Positions 1-8,833 of a DNA stretch of 64,000 bases are shown one piece after another; position 1 is the first letter of the stretch; each line of letters starts with the position of its first letter. The notes under the pieces were generated by a model. The model did no database searches, was not told the DNA's origin, and worked only from the letters and a program-made list of their open reading frames with translations. The translations under genes were made by a program, and so were the position numbers. Origin of the DNA: Haloarcula pelagica (GTDB taxonomy: Archaea > Halobacteriota > Halobacteria > Halobacteriales > Haloarculaceae); contig NZ_CP126161.1 of assembly GCF_030127105.1 (NCBI RefSeq), positions 1,426,001 through 1,490,000 on the forward strand, written 5' to 3'.

Positions 1-169
1 GAACCTGGACGTGGTGGCCGGTCCATCCGGTCGCCCGCTCGGTCGCCAGCAGCCACTCGTAGCGCTCGAAGACGCTGCCGGTGCGGGACTGCTGGGCGAC
101 GATCGCGTTCCACTCCCCCTGTTTCACCTCGGTGATCGACCGATGGGCCGAGGTCGTGAGATCGGTCAT
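1..169 (-). CDS. GNAT/FemAB-like acyltransferase (peptidogalycan-type), N-terminal fragment
   Basis: Only the first 56 codons lie in the window; the gene runs off the left edge. The visible N-terminus has the pattern of the FemAB/DUF482-type GNAT proteins: an acidic 'EVKQGEWNAIV' stretch, then 'SVFERYEWLLATE' followed by 'GWTGHH'. These enzymes transfer aminoacyl or acyl groups onto surface glycans or peptides. The ATG at 167-169 is divergent from the oxidoreductase at 274, leaving about 100 bp for two promoters. The placement at the edge of a surface-glycan cluster agrees with this role. The family call rests on a short segment, so it is moderate. Confidence 0.55.
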   Translation of the reverse strand, partial: MTDLTTSAHRSITEVKQGEWNAIVAQQSRTGSVFERYEWLLATERATGWTGHHVQV

Positions 170-273
170 CGCCGGACCTTCACGCCCGGCACTCGTAACT
201 GTACGCCCCCGAACGCGGCGTGATAGGCCGGCCCTACCGTGGGTTTATCCCCGCGCCCGCCGAGAGAGCCACC

Positions 274-1272
274 ATGACGACACTGGCTGTCGGGGTGGTC
301 GGCGCCGGCTGGATGGCGACCGACTACCACATCCCTGCCTTCGAGAGCCACCCGCGGACCCGGGTGGTCGCCGTCGCCGAGCGGGACGAGGAACGCCGGA
401 GTGCGGTCGGCGAGGAGTTCTCTCTGCCGAGCTACCCGGACGTGACGACGATGCTGGCCGAGACGGACCTGGACGTGGTCTCGATCTGTACGCCGCCGGC
501 GACCCACGAGCCGATCTTCCTGTCGGCCGTCGAGGCCGGCTGTCACGTCCTCTGTGAGAAGCCGCTGACGACGGACGCCGAGAGCGCCCGCCGGATGCGC
601 GACGCCGCCCACGAACGCGGCGTCGTCACGCAGGTGGGCTATCTCAACCGCTACTACGCGAACTATCAGCGGGCGCTGACGATCCTCTCGAACGCGCTGC
701 TTGGCGATCTCGTCGAGGTGTCGGTCGCCAACCACTCCGCGGCGCCCGGACAGGGCTGGTACTACGACCCGTCTGTCTCCGGCGGCGGCGTCGCTCGCGA
801 TCTGTTCCCCCACACGCTCGACGTGGTCCTGGAACTGTTCGAGGACGCGCCGACCGTGACCGACGCCAGCGTCCGCCACCTCCGGGACCGCCCGGTCGAG
901 GACGCCGCCCGGCTATCGCTGTCGTTTTCGGGCGTCCCCGCCGAGTTCTCGGCGACCTGGACACAGACCGACGGCGTCTCGCGGTTCCTCGTCGTCGGCA
1001 CCGAGGGGTGGCTGGAGATCACGCCCGATCGGCTGTCGGGCGACATCCACGGCCGCCCCCTGGAGTTCGAACACGGGGAACTCCCGATCGTCGACATCGG
1101 CGTCGCCGACCTCTACCCGGCCGGGACCGAGGCGCCACACACCGCCCGCATCCACGACTTCGCGGACCACGCCGCCGCCGGCGACACCGACACGGCCGCC
1201 CCGGTCGACCGGGGGGTCGAAATCGCCGAGATCCTCGACGCGGCCTACGAGCAGGCAGGGGTGCAGCGATGA
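274..1272 (+). CDS. Gfo/Idh/MocA-family NAD(P)-dependent sugar oxidoreductase
   Basis: A 332-residue cytosolic dehydrogenase that oxidises or reduces a sugar or sugar nucleotide with NAD(P). The N-terminal Rossmann fold begins with GVVGAGWMA (residues 7-15), and the family's EKP motif is at residues 95-97 (CEKPLTT), where the Lys is the usual catalytic residue. The second half is the alpha/beta substrate domain. An in-frame start 54 bp upstream exists (220), but its added residues are not family-like, so the ATG at 274 is chosen. The stop overlaps the next start (ATGA), so it is co-translated with the epimerase. The substrate is not readable from sequence. Confidence 0.85.
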   Translation: MTTLAVGVVGAGWMATDYHIPAFESHPRTRVVAVAERDEERRSAVGEEFSLPSYPDVTTMLAETDLDVVSICTPPATHEPIFLSAVEAGCHVLCEKPLTTDAESARRMRDAAHERGVVTQVGYLNRYYANYQRALTILSNALLGDLVEVSVANHSAAPGQGWYYDPSVSGGGVARDLFPHTLDVVLELFEDAPTVTDASVRHLRDRPVEDAARLSLSFSGVPAEFSATWTQTDGVSRFLVVGTEGWLEITPDRLSGDIHGRPLEFEHGELPIVDIGVADLYPAGTEAPHTARIHDFADHAAAGDTDTAAPVDRGVEIAEILDAAYEQAGVQR

Positions 1273-2183
1273 CGGTGCTCGTCACCGGCGCGACCGGCTT
1301 CATCGGCCTGAACCTCCTGCACGCGATGGCAGCCGAGGACGTGGCCGCGCTCGTCAGGCCCGGCGCCTCGACCGCCCGGCTTCCCGACGGCGTGACCGTC
1401 GTCGAGGGGAGCCTCACCGACGACTCGCTGGCGGTGGCGGCGACCGACCCCGACGCCGTCGTCCACCTCGCGGCCGCGACCTACGCCGAGTCCGAGATGG
1501 ACGCGACCAACGTCGGCGGAACCGAGCGACTGGTCGCGGCGGCGGCCGACCACGGCGTCGATCGGATCGTCTTCCTCAGCACGATCGGCGCCCACCCGGA
1601 GGTGCCAAGCGACCCGAACTCGACGTACCAGCAGTCGAAGGTCGCCGCCGAGGAACTGCTGTTCCGGCGGGATCACCCGTTCGATGTCTCGGTGCTGTAT
1701 CCGACCTACATCCTCGGGCCCCTGGACTACCGGCTGGCCCGCTACGACCTGGTGCGCCCGATCGCGTCCAACCGGGTGCTGGTCCCGCCGCTGTACACCC
1801 ACGACAAGTACAACATCGTCCACGTCGACGACGTGGTCCGCACGATCGAGCACTGCCTCTCGACGGGCGCCGACGGGCGCCACCTCGTGACGGGGCCGAA
1901 CCTCACGACCGGGCAGGTGCTCGGGACGATCGCTCGCCACGCGCCGGGTCAGTGTCGGGTCGTGAACGTCCCCTTCGGCGTCACGCGCTGGGTCGTCAAG
2001 CCGACGCTCGACGCGCTCTATCGCGTCGGCGTCTCGCCGGTTCCCGGGGAGGGGTTCCTCGAACGGGGGGACTTCGGGACGGTCCGCTCGGCCCTCACCG
2101 AGCGGGCGCCGGTCCGCCAGCGCTCCTGGCAGGCCGCCCTCACCGAGACCGTCGACTGGTACGAGTCGGTCGGGCTGGTGTAG
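1269..2183 (+). CDS. NAD-dependent epimerase/dehydratase (extended SDR)
   Basis: A 304-residue extended short-chain dehydrogenase/reductase, probably a sugar-nucleotide epimerase, dehydratase or reductase. The glycine-rich NAD motif is GATGFIG at residues 7-13. The catalytic YxxxK is at Y120 and K124 (STYQQSK), preceded by the strand 'VFLSTIGAH' carrying the catalytic Ser/Thr. It overlaps the oxidoreductase by four bases and ends immediately before the convergent sugar dehydrogenase gene, with no spacer. The two enzymes probably act in sequence on one sugar precursor for the surface glycan; the exact product is unknown. Confidence 0.85.
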   Translation: MTVLVTGATGFIGLNLLHAMAAEDVAALVRPGASTARLPDGVTVVEGSLTDDSLAVAATDPDAVVHLAAATYAESEMDATNVGGTERLVAAAADHGVDRIVFLSTIGAHPEVPSDPNSTYQQSKVAAEELLFRRDHPFDVSVLYPTYILGPLDYRLARYDLVRPIASNRVLVPPLYTHDKYNIVHVDDVVRTIEHCLSTGADGRHLVTGPNLTTGQVLGTIARHAPGQCRVVNVPFGVTRWVVKPTLDALYRVGVSPVPGEGFLERGDFGTVRSALTERAPVRQRSWQAALTETVDWYESVGLV

Positions 2184-3606
2184 TCAGGCCGGCGTCAGCC
2201 GGTAGACGACGCCCTGCTGCTGTGAGAGCGGCCCCTCGGACAGCGCCGCTGTCGTCCCCAGCACGTAGCTCTCGTCGCCGTCGACGCCGAGCGAGAGGAT
2301 CTGTATCCCCAGCGTGTCGCGGTCGGCGAACTGGACCTCCCGGACCGGCCAGCGACCCGACTCCTGTGGGGTCGCGACGAGCAACCGCCCGGCTGGATCG
2401 GTAAAGGAACGTGTGAAGACGCCAAAGAGGTACTCGTCCCGGATCGCGTCGATCGGCCCGGTGTGGACGTGGCCGCCGATGACGGCGAAGCCGACGGCGT
2501 CGCCGGCCTCGGTGAAGTGCGGAAATTCGAGCACCGGGTCGACGAGCGGTTCGCCGCGGTCGGACTGGACGACACACTCGCCCTCGTCGCTGGTCCCGAC
2601 CTGTGGGTCGTGGCAGTGAAACCCCTCCTTGAGCGGCCAGCCGTAGTTGCCGCCCCGCTCGATGACGTTGACCTCCTCCCAGGTCGCCTGGCCGACATCG
2701 CCGACGATCAGGCGGTCGCCGCTGAAGGCCATCTTCCAGGGGTTGCGCAACCCCCAGGCGTAGTGTTCGTCGAGCCCCTCGCTCCCGACGAGGGGGTTGT
2801 CCGCCGGGATCCCGTACGGCTTGCCGTCGGTCCGGCTGTCGACATCGAGCCGGAGGATGCTCCCCTTGAAGTTGTCCGTGATGTCCTGGCCGTTGAACGG
2901 GTTCAGCCCGTCGCCAAGCGCCGCGTAGAGGTAGCCGTCGGGACCGAACTCGATGGTCCCGGCCTGGTGGAGCGGGCGGTACCACGGCAGGTCGAGCAGC
3001 ACGCGCTCGCTTTCGGGGTCGGCCCGCGTACCGTCCGCGGTCGCGGTGAACTCCGAGAGCCGTTCGCGGTGGTCGAGTTCGTCGTCGTCGGGCGGCGCGC
3101 TGTAGCGGACGTAGAACCGGCGGTTCTGTGCGAACTCGGGGTGAAAGGCCAGCCCGAGCAGCCCGCGTTCGTCGTAGGCGACCCAGTTCGGGAGGTTCTG
3201 CCCGACGGCGACGAGCCGGTCGGTCAGGTCCAGAAACGGCTCCGGGTCCAGACCGTCGGGGCCGTGGACGTAGATCCGGCCGATCTGGTCGACGATGAAC
3301 CGGCGGTCGGTGCCGTCGTCGGCGGTCGCCATCGAACTCGGGGAGACGAGGCCGGTCGCGACCGTCTCGACGGCCACTGTCGGCCCGGGCTCGAAGTACG
3401 GGTCCGGCTCGTCGACGGTCGTCGGCGGGGCCGTCGGCGTCGCGGTGGGGGTCGGTCGGCGTCTCGTCGCCCGGGTCGACGCGGTTGCGCCGGTCGAACG
3501 AACAGCCGGCGAGGGCCCCCGCGCCGGCGACAGCCAGCGACGCCAGAAACGAACGCCGGGAGCGTGTACCCCCGGGAAAGGATAGATTATCGTCTGCATC
3601 GTCCAT
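2184..3606 (-). CDS. PQQ-type glucose/sorbosone dehydrogenase lipoprotein, frameshifted in its Thr/Pro linker
   Basis: The start (ATG 3604-3606) encodes a Tat lipoprotein signal: twin Arg (SRRSF, residues 17-20), hydrophobic core, and lipobox ALAGC with Cys35. The frame then runs to about Thr51 (3454-3456). The enzyme body is in another frame from about 3455 downward: a PTPTA-rich linker, then a six-bladed beta-propeller with 'ERGLLGLAFHPEF' and 'GPDGYLYAALGDG', typical of soluble aldose/sorbosone dehydrogenases that oxidise sugars outside the cell. Signal and body are joined only if one base is removed or two added around 3446-3470. A body-frame ATG at 3599 would lack any export signal. It could be a real lesion, a phase-variable tract, or a sequencing error. 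Confidence 0.8.
3447..3470 (-). other. frame change in Thr/Pro linker
   Basis: On the minus strand the lipoprotein signal is read with codons beginning at positions divisible by three (3606, 3603, down to 3456, Thr51). From 3455 the Pro-Thr-Pro-Thr-Ala linker and the whole enzyme are read one base out of register. The tract is a repeat of ACC/CCG codons plus a run of C, a typical site for slippage during replication or for a sequencing indel. Confidence 0.75.
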
Positions 3607-3670
3607 AGGCCCTGGACGGCGGGACGGTAGTTAAACGGTTTGTCGTCCCCTACTTCCCTCCCCGGCGCGC

Positions 3671-3730
3671 AGGAATCTATTTGCCCTCCGGAGTCGTCAG
3701 GTAACGCATGATTACCGGGAGGAAACAGCC
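3671..3730 (+). promoter_or_regulatory. promoter and Shine-Dalgarno of the glmU-like gene
   Basis: An AT-rich element 'ATCTATTTG' near 3672-3680 can serve as a TATA box. A purine-rich GGGAGG lies about 8 bases before the GTG at 3731. This ribosome-binding site supports the GTG start over the ATG at 3708, which opens a different frame. Confidence 0.5.
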
Positions 3731-4891
3731 GTGCAGACAGTGATTCTCGCCGCAGGGGAGGGCCGAAGGCTCGGCCCGTTGACCGACGGGCGGCCGAAAC
3801 CGATGGTCCCGGTGGGGAACCGACCGATCTTGGAGTCCGTCCTCGATGCGGCGATCGACGCCGGTGCCGGGGAGGTCGTCCTCGTCGTCGGCCACTGCCG
3901 GGAGCGGATCCAGAACCACTTCGGCGACGGTGACGGCTGGGGCGTCCCGATCAGCTACGTCGTCCAGGACCACCAGCTCGGGGCCGCACACGCGCTCTCG
4001 CAGGTCGCCGAGAGGGTCGATGGTCCGTTCGTGACGCTCCACGGCGATCAGCTCGTCGACCCCGAACTGGTGGCGCGGCTCGTCGATCGGTACGAGGCGA
4101 CCGCACAGTCGACCATCGCCGTCGTCCAGTCGGACCGGCCGACCGAGTACGGCGCCGTCGATGTCGACGGGGAACGGGTCCGGAGCGTCTCGGCGACACC
4201 GACGGAGGAGCCGCCGTTCCTGGTCAACGCGGGGGCCTACGTCTTCGACGAGGCCGTCTTCGCGGCCATCGACGCCGCGGAACCGCGCGAGACGCGGGAG
4301 TTCGGGATGGCGACGATGCTCCAGCGGCTCGCCGACGACGGCGCGCTCTCGGCGGTGGTCCACCGGGGGCCATGGCGCGACGTGACCCACCCGTGGGACC
4401 TGCTGGCGACGAACGCCCAACTCCTCCACGAGCGGGCGACCGAACAGCCCCCCGAGGGCGTCGACGGGACGGCGGCCGTCGCGGACGATGTCGCCCTGGA
4501 CGGGACGGTCGCCGTCGGGCCGAACGCGTCGCTGTTGCCCGGGACGGCCCTGGGCCGGAACGTCCGGGTCGGCGCGAACGCGACGCTGGCGAACTGCATC
4601 GTCATGGCCGGGGCGCGGATCGGCGACGGCGCGGTCCTGCACGACTGCATCGTCGGCGAGTCCGTCGAGATCGGCCCCAACGTCACCGTCGAGGGCGGGC
4701 CGGCCCGGGTGGTGGCGACGGACGCGGTCTACGACGACGTGGAGTTCGGCGGGCTGTTCGCCGACCGGGCGCGTCTCCGGGGCGGCGTGACCGTCGCGCC
4801 GGGGACGGTCGTCGGCCGCGACGCGACCGCGGACTCGGGGACGGTACTGCGCGGTGAGATCGGATCGGGCGAGACGGTTCGGAGAGGGTAA
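3731..4891 (+). CDS. glmU: bifunctional sugar-1-phosphate nucleotidylyltransferase/acetyltransferase (GlmU-like)
   Basis: A 386-residue cytosolic enzyme. Residues 1-230 are a nucleotidyltransferase domain with the signature LAAGEGRRL (residues 6-14) followed by KPMVP, which binds the nucleotide triphosphate. Residues about 245-386 are a left-handed beta-helix with hexapeptide repeats (such as 'VGPNAS', 'VGANAT', 'IGDGAV'), as in archaeal GlmU/Sugar-1-P acetyltransferases. It starts with GTG, two bases upstream of the next gene's start by way of a short spacer. Adjacent glmS makes glucosamine-6-phosphate, so UDP-GlcNAc synthesis is the likely pathway. A glucose-1-phosphate thymidylyltransferase is the main alternative. 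Confidence 0.75.
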   Translation: MQTVILAAGEGRRLGPLTDGRPKPMVPVGNRPILESVLDAAIDAGAGEVVLVVGHCRERIQNHFGDGDGWGVPISYVVQDHQLGAAHALSQVAERVDGPFVTLHGDQLVDPELVARLVDRYEATAQSTIAVVQSDRPTEYGAVDVDGERVRSVSATPTEEPPFLVNAGAYVFDEAVFAAIDAAEPRETREFGMATMLQRLADDGALSAVVHRGPWRDVTHPWDLLATNAQLLHERATEQPPEGVDGTAAVADDVALDGTVAVGPNASLLPGTALGRNVRVGANATLANCIVMAGARIGDGAVLHDCIVGESVEIGPNVTVEGGPARVVATDAVYDDVEFGGLFADRARLRGGVTVAPGTVVGRDATADSGTVLRGEIGSGETVRRG

Positions 4892-4893
4892 CA

Positions 4894-6693
4894 ATGTGTG
4901 GAATCATCGGCTACATCGGCGAGGCGGTCGCACAGCCACGGCTCGTGTCGGGCCTGCAGAACCTGGAGTACCGCGGGTACGACTCGGCGGGGATCGCTCT
5001 CGTCGACGACGACCTCGCGGTGTTCAAACGGACGGGCCTGATCGGTGACCTGGCACTGCCCGAAGACAGCGACCAGACCTGCGGGATCGGACACACCCGC
5101 TGGAGCACCCACGGGAAACCGACGGACGCGAACGCCCACCCCCACACCGACTGTTCGGGGCGGGTCGCCGTCGTCCACAACGGGATCATCGGGAACTACG
5201 ACGACCTCCGGACGGAGCTGTCCGAGCACACGTTCCGCAGCGAGACCGACACCGAGGTCGTCGCCCACCTCGTCGAGGAGCAACTGGCGACGACCGACGA
5301 CCTCCGGGCGGCGGTCGCCGCGGTCCTCGACCGCATCGAGGGCAGCTACGCGCTGGGCGTCGTCGCGGCCGGCTACGACGGCATCGTGGCGGCCCGACAG
5401 AACAGCCCCCTGGTCGTCGGTCACGGCGGCGACGGGACCTTCATCGCCAGCGACGTGACGCCGCTGCTTGAACACACCCGCGAGGTGTCGTATCTCGAAG
5501 ACGGCGACGTGGCGCTGTTGACCGGCACCGAAGTCACCGTCTGGAACGACGGCGCTGTCGTCGAACGGCCCACCCAGACGATCCAGTGGGACGCCGACGC
5601 CGCCGAGAAGGGCGGCTACGCCCACTACATGCTCAAGGAGATCCACGAGCAGCCACAGGCGCTCCGGCAGGCTATCGCCGGCCGCCTCGACCCGGTCGAA
5701 GGCAGCGTCGACCTCGATCTGTCGCTGTCTCCGGCGTTCCTCTCGGGCCTCGACGAGATCCAGTTGGTCGCCTGTGGGACCTCCTATCACGCCTGTCTGT
5801 ACGGGAAACAGCTCCTCGAACTGCTCGCGGACGTGCGAGTGACCGTCGAGGTCGCCAGCGAGTACACCGTCGGGCGCGGCCGGACACCCGGGCGGACGCT
5901 CGTCGTCGGCGTGAGCCAGAGCGGGGAGACCGCGGACACGCTCCGGGCGCTGCGGATGGCCGACCGGACCGGCATCCGGACGCTTGGCGTGACCAACACC
6001 GTCGGGAGCACCATCGCCCGCGAGTGCGACGACGCGCTGTACATCCAGGCCGGCCCCGAGATCGGCGTCGCGGCGACCAAGACGTTCGCTTCACAGGTCG
6101 TGACCCTCGCGCTGCTTTCGGTCGCGGTGGCGGACGCGCGCGGCGAACTCGACCCCTCGCAGGCCCGGACGCTGCTGGAACACGTCGAGGCGCTCCCGGG
6201 CGCGGTCCAGCAGGTCCTCGACAGGGAGAGCGCGGTGATCGAGCTAGCCGAAGCGTACGCGGGCGGGGACGCGTTCTTCTTCATCGGCCGGCGGATGGGC
6301 TGTCCGGTCGCGCTGGAGGGGGCGCTCAAACTCAAGGAGATCTCCTACGACCACGCCGAGGGGTTCCCCGCGGGCGAACTCAAGCACGGGCCGCTGGCGC
6401 TGGTCACCGAGGGGACGCCGGTGCTGGCGGTCGTCACCGACGGCGCCCGGCCCGAGGAGACCCACAACAACGTCAAGGAGGTCCAGTCCCGCGGCGCGCC
6501 GGTCATCGCGCTGGTCTCGGAGGCGGCCGGCGTCGAGGAGTTCGAGGTCGGGTTCCCGGTGCCCGCGCTCGGCGTCCTGGAACCGCTCGTCGCGAACGTC
6601 TACCTCCAGTTGTTCGCCTACCACGTCGCGAACGTCAAGGAGCGTCCGATCGACAAACCGCGTAATCTCGCGAAGAGCGTTACCGTCGAGTAA
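4894..6693 (+). CDS. glmS: glutamine-fructose-6-phosphate aminotransferase (isomerizing)
   Basis: GlmS makes glucosamine-6-phosphate from fructose-6-phosphate and glutamine, the first step to amino sugars. The 599 residues match the family length. The protein begins MCGIIGYIG, so Cys2 becomes the N-terminal nucleophile of the glutaminase domain (residues 1 to about 220). Two SIS sugar-isomerase domains follow, with 'ACGTSYHACLYGK' and 'GVSQSGETADTLRAL' in the first. The C-terminus 'KPRNLAKSVTVE' is the conserved catalytic tail. It lies two bases after the glmU-like gene, so the pair is an operon. Confidence 0.95.
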   Translation: MCGIIGYIGEAVAQPRLVSGLQNLEYRGYDSAGIALVDDDLAVFKRTGLIGDLALPEDSDQTCGIGHTRWSTHGKPTDANAHPHTDCSGRVAVVHNGIIGNYDDLRTELSEHTFRSETDTEVVAHLVEEQLATTDDLRAAVAAVLDRIEGSYALGVVAAGYDGIVAARQNSPLVVGHGGDGTFIASDVTPLLEHTREVSYLEDGDVALLTGTEVTVWNDGAVVERPTQTIQWDADAAEKGGYAHYMLKEIHEQPQALRQAIAGRLDPVEGSVDLDLSLSPAFLSGLDEIQLVACGTSYHACLYGKQLLELLADVRVTVEVASEYTVGRGRTPGRTLVVGVSQSGETADTLRALRMADRTGIRTLGVTNTVGSTIARECDDALYIQAGPEIGVAATKTFASQVVTLALLSVAVADARGELDPSQARTLLEHVEALPGAVQQVLDRESAVIELAEAYAGGDAFFFIGRRMGCPVALEGALKLKEISYDHAEGFPAGELKHGPLALVTEGTPVLAVVTDGARPEETHNNVKEVQSRGAPVIALVSEAAGVEEFEVGFPVPALGVLEPLVANVYLQLFAYHVANVKERPIDKPRNLAKSVTVE

Positions 6694-6853
6694 GCGTCCG
6701 TTACTCCGATTCTGACCGGAATCCGAACCCTGAGCGACGGTTGGATCCGGCGAAAGTGTCGACATTCGTAGTACAACAGGCAGTTAATTCCGGTTCTACG
6801 TGATACGAACCTGGTAGAAAGGGTCATATTTGCCGCTAGCAAACGTGGCGACG
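6694..6853 (+). promoter_or_regulatory. intergenic region with promoter of the LamG lipoprotein
   Basis: The 160-bp spacer between glmS and the next gene is AT-rich for this genome, with 'GTTAATTCCGG' near 6783 and 'GTCATATTTGC' near 6823-6833, either of which could be a TATA element. A TTG at 6830 opens the same frame as the ATG at 6854, but the ATG gives the cleaner signal peptide. Confidence 0.4.
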
Positions 6854-8833
6854 ATGGGAGGAGAACCCCCACCAGACGACGACGAGGCGGAACATACGGA
6901 GCTGTCACGGAGAAAGATACTCAAACTGACAGGTCTGAGTGCAGCGGCGCTGCCGTCGGTCGCGGGCTGTCTGAGTACCGAGGGGCCGACCACGGCACGA
7001 CTGGGCTACGGTGGTGTCCCGCTGGCGGTGCCAGTGACGGCGACCGGCGCCGTGGTCGCCCCGTCGCTGCCGTCGCTGGTCGGTCCCGACGACGGTCTGG
7101 TCGGATACTGGCCGCTCGATGGGACGGGATCGACGGCGACCGACGCCGTCGGCGGCAACGACGGCGCGCTCCGGGGGACGCCGGTCCAGGGCGTCGCGGG
7201 CGTCTACGGCTCGACGGCCTACTCGTTCGGCCCCGGTGACGGCGACTACGTCGAGGTGGCCGACGCCGCGACGCTTCGCCCGACCGAACTCTCCGTCGCC
7301 GGATGGTACCGGACCACGAGCGGGAAGACGGGCCAGACGATCGTCCAGAAGGCCGACGCGCGCTTTGGCGACACCGGCTACGCAATCGAGGTCCAGACGG
7401 ACAACAGCATCCGCGCCCACGTCGGCGTCGAGAGCGGACAGGCCGCGGTCAATCCCTGGGGCTACGCCACCCACGACGACCAGTGGCACCACGTCTGTCT
7501 CACCTGGGACGGGGAGACGCTCCGTTGTTACCTCGACGGCGCGGCGGTCGCCCAGGACAGTTCCCAGTCGGGCGCCGTCGTCGGCTCCGAGCGGTCGCTG
7601 TTCATCGGTCGCGGGGACAACGGCTACACCTCCTCCTACGCTATGGACGGCCGCATCGACGACGTACGGGTGTACGAGCGGGCGCTCGCGGCCGCCGAAG
7701 TCGAAGGGTTGTACGAGGGCGTATCGGAGACGCCGACGGCGACACCCACGCCAACGCCGACACCTACTCCAACACCCACACCCACGCCGACTGCGACACC
7801 AACACCAACGCCGACCCCGACACCCACGCCGACGCCGACCCCGACACCCACGCCGACGCCGACCCCGACACCCACGCCGACTGCGACACCCACACCAACA
7901 CCAACGCCGACTCCAACACCCACACCCACGCCAACCCCGACTCCGACACCGACCTCGACGCTCCCGTCGCCGGTGGCTCACTGGCGCTTCGAGGAGACCG
8001 ATGGGGCTGTCGTCGCCGACGACGTGGGCGGCAACGACGGCCAGGTCCGTGGGACGCCCGATCTGGCCGTGTCCGGGCGGGTCGGCGCGTCGGCGATCGA
8101 GTTCGGTGCCGGCGACGGCGACTCCGTCGAGGTGGCCGACGACGCGGCGCTGCGCCCGGCTGAACTCTCCGTCGCCGGGTGGTATCGGACCACGAGCGGG
8201 CAGTCGAGCCAGACCGTCCTCCAGAAGGGCGTCCCGCGCTTCGGGAACCCCGGATACAGCCTCGACGTACAGACGAGCAACAGTCTTCGGGCGGCCGTCC
8301 TCGTCGAGAGCGGGCAGGCCACGGTCAACCCCTGGGGCTACGCCACCCACGACGGCCAGTGGCACCACCTCTGTCTCACCTGGGACGGAACCGACCTCGT
8401 CCTGTACCTCGACGGCGAGGAAGTGGGCCGCGACGCCAGCCAGGCTGGGTCGGTCGTCCACGACTCGCGCTCGCTGTCGATCGGCCGCGGGGACAACGGC
8501 TACACCTCCTACTACGCCATGGACGGCCGCGTCGACGACGTGCGGGTGTACGACGTGGCCCTGACCCCCACCCAGGTGGAGGCGGTCGTCGACGGCGAGA
8601 ACGCGGCACCCACGCCGACCCCGACGCCCACACTGACCCCGACGCCGACACCAACGCCCACTGAGACGGCCACGCCGACGCCAACGCCCACCGAGACGGC
8701 GACTGCGACGCCGACACCCACATCAACACCCACTCCCACCGAGACGGCGACTCCCACCCCGATCCCGAACGACGAGTTCGGTGAGCGTGGCTACGGACGC
8801 TACGGTTACGGCGGGATCGATCCAGACCAATGA
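6854..8833 (+). CDS. Tat lipoprotein with two LamG (concanavalin-like) domains and Thr/Pro linkers
   Basis: A 659-residue secreted surface protein. The N-terminus has a Tat motif ([10 protein letters not shown]), a hydrophobic core, and lipobox VAGC, so it should be a lipid-anchored exoprotein. Two LamG-like jelly-roll domains follow (roughly residues 75-290 and 375-585), both with '[10 protein letters not shown]', '[13 protein letters not shown]' and 'YAMDGR-DDVRVY'. They are internal duplicates that likely bind glycans. Long Thr/Pro linkers follow each domain. The tail is rich in Gly and Tyr (GYGRYGYGG), echoing LGYGGVPL near the N-terminus. The stop overlaps the next start. Confidence 0.85.
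   Translation: MGGEPPPDDDEAEHTELSRRKILKLTGLSAAALPSVAGCLSTEGPTTARLGYGGVPLAVPVTATGAVVAPSLPSLVGPDDGLVGYWPLDGTGSTATDAVGGNDGALRGTPVQGVAGVYGSTAYSFGPGDGDYVEVADAATLRPTELSVAGWYRTTSGKTGQTIVQKADARFGDTGYAIEVQTDNSIRAHVGVESGQAAVNPWGYATHDDQWHHVCLTWDGETLRCYLDGAAVAQDSSQSGAVVGSERSLFIGRGDNGYTSSYAMDGRIDDVRVYERALAAAEVEGLYEGVSETPTATPTPTPTPTPTPTPTPTATPTPTPTPTPTPTPTPTPTPTPTPTPTPTATPTPTPTPTPTPTPTPTPTPTPTSTLPSPVAHWRFEETDGAVVADDVGGNDGQVRGTPDLAVSGRVGASAIEFGAGDGDSVEVADDAALRPAELSVAGWYRTTSGQSSQTVLQKGVPRFGNPGYSLDVQTSNSLRAAVLVESGQATVNPWGYATHDGQWHHLCLTWDGTDLVLYLDGEEVGRDASQAGSVVHDSRSLSIGRGDNGYTSYYAMDGRVDDVRVYDVALTPTQVEAVVDGENAAPTPTPTPTLTPTPTPTPTETATPTPTPTETATATPTPTSTPTPTETATPTPIPNDEFGERGYGRYGYGGIDPDQ
7725..7968 (+). repeat. 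Thr/Pro codon repeat (linker 1 of the LamG protein)
   Basis: About 240 bp of degenerate ACN-CCN hexamer repeats encode an almost unbroken Thr-Pro chain with occasional Ala, between the two LamG domains. Longer blocks such as ACCCCGACACCCACGCCGAC recur, pointing to expansion by slippage. The linker is probably a stiff, glycosylatable spacer. Confidence 0.9.
8606..8768 (+). repeat. Thr/Pro/Glu codon repeat (linker 2 of the LamG protein)
   Basis: A second degenerate repeat after the second LamG domain. It differs from the first by regular 'TETATPT' units (ACGGCGAC spacing), so the two linkers expanded separately. It leads into the Gly/Tyr-rich C-terminus. Confidence 0.85.

Noticed and set aside
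3599-3731. Alternative ATG at 3597-3599 for the sugar dehydrogenase body
   Set aside because: It would produce a protein without an export signal and with an Arg/Trp-rich start unlike any family member; the lipoprotein start at 3606 is better.
7725-7968. Tandem repeat that could be mistaken for a CRISPR or satellite array
   Set aside because: The units are degenerate ACN-CCN codons in frame within a gene; no unique spacers are present.
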